Assembly (NCBI GenBank): GCA_030704615.1
Contig: CM060732.1
Coordinates: 52,557,053-52,621,052 of the forward strand
Reading direction: 5' to 3'
DNA: 64,000 bases
Source of the DNA: Takakia lepidozioides
Taxonomy: Eukaryota; Streptophyta; Takakiopsida; Takakiales; Takakiaceae
Shown: one piece after another, positions 62,801-64,000 of the stretch
How the letters are laid out: each line of letters begins with the position of its first letter
How positions within the stretch are numbered: position 1 is the stretch's first letter
The notes under the pieces: model-generated
What the model was told of the DNA's origin: nothing
Database searches by the model: none
The model's input: the letters and a program-made list of their open reading frames with translations, nothing else
Program-made: the position numbers and the translations under genes

Positions 62801-63386
62801 GGGTATACCTAACGTGTGGCTTGTGAAGGTTGGAACCAACCTTACACAAGAAGAGGTGGACAACTTGACCCTTGCAGGTTTTCGACTAGTCCATCCTCCC
62901 AACGTTCCTGATCCGAACTTTCCTGTGGGACCACTTCCAGTGGAACAACATATGCATCAAGGTGTTGTCCTTCCTGTGGGTAAGTATCCCACTACACGCT
63001 ATGGGGTGCGCATTCGGCGTCGGGATCCGACTCCTCGACACTTGAGTCGCCAAGAGTCAGCGGAGACTCTTATTGCTGAGGTTCGTGGATTTAGAAACGT
63101 GCCTCAGCCAGGTTATGGGAGAATTTACCAGCTACAAACAGAAGGATCTACCAGAGCAGGATTGGTTTACAATGTATACATTGGTCAGTTTCCATCTTGT
63201 GATTGTCCCGACTTTGATGAGCTATCTGTCAAGAAGAAAAAACAAACATATCTACCTTGTAAGCACATGTACTTCATGTACAACGTGCATCTAGGATGCG
63301 CCGGGGCTTATGAGATCCACCAACCTTCCCTTAGCCAGTTAGAGGTTAGGGCTATGCTAAAGAAGGACCCTAGTTCAACTTCTTAG
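59844..63386 (+). CDS. Mutator-like transposase with SWIM zinc finger, intact copy 2
   Basis: Single-exon frame of 1,180 residues starting MSTPKYAVLSCPPDAK. An N-terminal Cys/His cluster (FKCSFCKERPFCEAHCG ... HVGFHNHP, about residues 333-375) resembles the WRKY-GCM1-type DNA-binding fold common in Mutator-like transposases. The catalytic core has VVFDN (Asp526), FMADAAGANW (Asp592), CLYHW (Cys620/His623) and TTNLSEAVHSAWW (Glu722), a plausible DDE triad with the Mutator C-x2-H insert. The C-terminal SWIM finger has CDC at 1119-1121 and CKH at 1139-1141. The product would cut and join transposon ends in the nucleus. No inactivating lesion is visible. A truncated sister lies 41.4 kb to the left in the same orientation. 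The superfamily assignment is from motifs only. Confidence 0.85.
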   Translation: MSTPKYAVLSCPPDAKVVRYPCNGNKCIIPEPWLCNRFKLVPGSVFLEDDGDDDASTVLLPVFNDGQKQWELFPDTFSKYRVTGTSYTQSHDERHTSIARKNDQAATNGSCKLKEEVADSASLGSHNSDCVEVSKSVFCGSQPSSSAHTVLLHDMKPRKTPLDNTTSDCCESARGLSSSPRLAGEATSAFPSGVLSILSILATARRNGSKGELSTLDYSHIPVHRVRCLPRAFDGKVIHELPPVVKLRTDRGSQSLQGMDRKFDGHPWCKTNTYNMSGVPDHVKCSKVLCVGKLICQSSTCPFFKKEGEGNDRYWEGNADKVFIAGAQVPFNQFKCSFCKERPFCEAHCGARMYYVTSSLPTYTRVAVHVGFHNHPCAKGENREAAENASSMIQEHVKMKPWSTPGAISLSMAQKLLIDRVLVADGTETVRLEGEALEDILEEFAHVCSPNVKNKVASACVNSIMSILELKRLSTYHFIHSNLLPGQHTSHPPHVFKMSVAGPGSGVDLVRRMSEGDLRTSWVVFDNVKRIKDWTTLACHVYEPYVKRMMTITICDMKTEDADAQVLFWEMINEQAKLASLNKPNFAGFMADAAGANWAAVRRVYGSDPNVPMEGKERTCLYHWAESLRRHTNNYILEDFRERHTQLCYEWKDSATLEDATTTYTAIRAWWISSGACTKKNLPKLDSWLAWWHYRYRMWGQWMREDMDVEADADMPTTNLSEAVHSAWWKTAGNGKKMKVDLYEATMHDMSRALLQQATFYRHTTGKTWGTGPDKDELMLRQAARSNSPAKMGKVVRGIVAGTPMHTRGVQLEGDNRTIPVKRKLGDEHGGPNKSWRCDMNVKTVPVRATGMPSPHQPSRFVSSKSSHDIPGSSTFCETNPHVAIPPQPMQWGNPVRETQDFSDALFRIQRTGPASMVRCSALVGVSKDKCKALIRKGKGSPAPCFTGKLLAPNMKEPKLQVFWFCPTDVLSCVGGTVPSYCLGKPGIPNVWLVKVGTNLTQEEVDNLTLAGFRLVHPPNVPDPNFPVGPLPVEQHMHQGVVLPVGKYPTTRYGVRIRRRDPTPRHLSRQESAETLIAEVRGFRNVPQPGYGRIYQLQTEGSTRAGLVYNVYIGQFPSCDCPDFDELSVKKKKQTYLPCKHMYFMYNVHLGCAGAYEIHQPSLSQLEVRAMLKKDPSSTS

Positions 63387-64000
63387 TGACACATTAAATG
63401 CACAAAAAAAGAACCTCTAACTTGTGCCGTTCATTTTCATGCATGTGACATGTAATTATCTTGTTACTACTTTATTCCAAACATGACACATAGCATTTGT
63501 TAGTACAAAAGTTCCTATTTTGGTTAAAATGGAACTTGTGTACCTGTCATACAAGTTTTCAAATTATAGAACTGCTTGGCATTACAAACAGACATGCAAT
63601 GTGGTGGTTCCAAACATGACACATATGCATTTGTTAGTACAAAAGTCCATATTTTGGTTAATATGAAACTGTTTTCCTTGAATACAAGTTTGCAAACTAT
63701 TACTTTGGCCAGGGATCTTGTATTCTCTTCAGTTTAAGGTGGTGCATTAGTTGGAGTTAGTGGTCACATGCATCTTTGACCATTGACTACTGATTTTGTT
63801 AGCTAAGATTTTTATTTTATTTTTTTCTATATACATATGATGTAACATTTGCATATGCAATAAATACGTCGTATTCTATGTTATATAACTCCACTGCATA
63901 CAATCTACAATGTGTGCATACAAATTTGTCACATGCATATATAATAAGGGATTTTGTGCATGCACTCACGCAACCTGTGCATATGGAATAGCAACCCCCC
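63387..64000 (+). repeat. 3' flank of transposase copy 2
   Basis: Aligns with 21932-22546 beyond the stop codon and reaches the right edge of the window, so the element's right end is not visible here. Confidence 0.85.

Overview
This is nuclear DNA of a land plant. The genes carry many short GT-AG introns. The house-keeping genes are plant-type: a 40S ribosomal protein SA with a telo-box/site II promoter, the Sec1-like tether protein MIP3, a plastid DnaJ-type zinc-finger protein and a decayed PPR gene. The wording of the PPR remnant, the absence of any seed-plant-specific gene and the heavy transposon load suggest a seedless vascular plant, perhaps a fern. That placement is an inference and was not tested.

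Layout from left to right. RPSA (minus, running off the left edge) and MIP3 (plus) are divergent. Next come a gene-free stretch holding a decayed tandem repeat (6.6-7.9 kb), a plastid-targeted CxxCxGxG protein (minus), a decayed copy of the end of MIP3, a RING+PHD protein (plus) and a PPR pseudogene. From 18.3 to 25.3 kb lies a nest of mobile DNA: an LTR and gag of a Ty3/gypsy-like element fused to a truncated Mutator-like transposase, a cytosine-C5-methyltransferase fragment, a piggyBac remnant and an unidentified spliced exon. A second gene block follows: a SET-domain protein (plus), a mitochondrial carrier (minus), ELP6 (minus), and a large RNA-binding protein with three RRMs, a zinc finger and a dsRNA-binding domain (plus). 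From 44.2 kb the window is mostly non-coding, with a TIR element and tRNA-like SINE candidates.

The most unusual locus is at 53.2-58.8 kb on the minus strand. It is a ten-exon gene whose product joins a ParB/sulfiredoxin-like segment (DGNHRL motif) to a C-terminal DNA amino-methyltransferase-like domain with a late motif I (LDLTAGTG). The splice sites are intact and their phases agree, but the reading frame needs four single-base corrections. Its first intron is full of GC-rich perfect palindromes. About 1 kb away, divergently oriented, lies an intact 1,180-residue Mutator-like transposase with a SWIM zinc finger, whose truncated sister copy sits 41.4 kb to the left.

Exon boundaries were derived by hand from splice consensus, reading phase and remembered family sequences. 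The exon lengths given add up to open frames except where a frameshift is stated.
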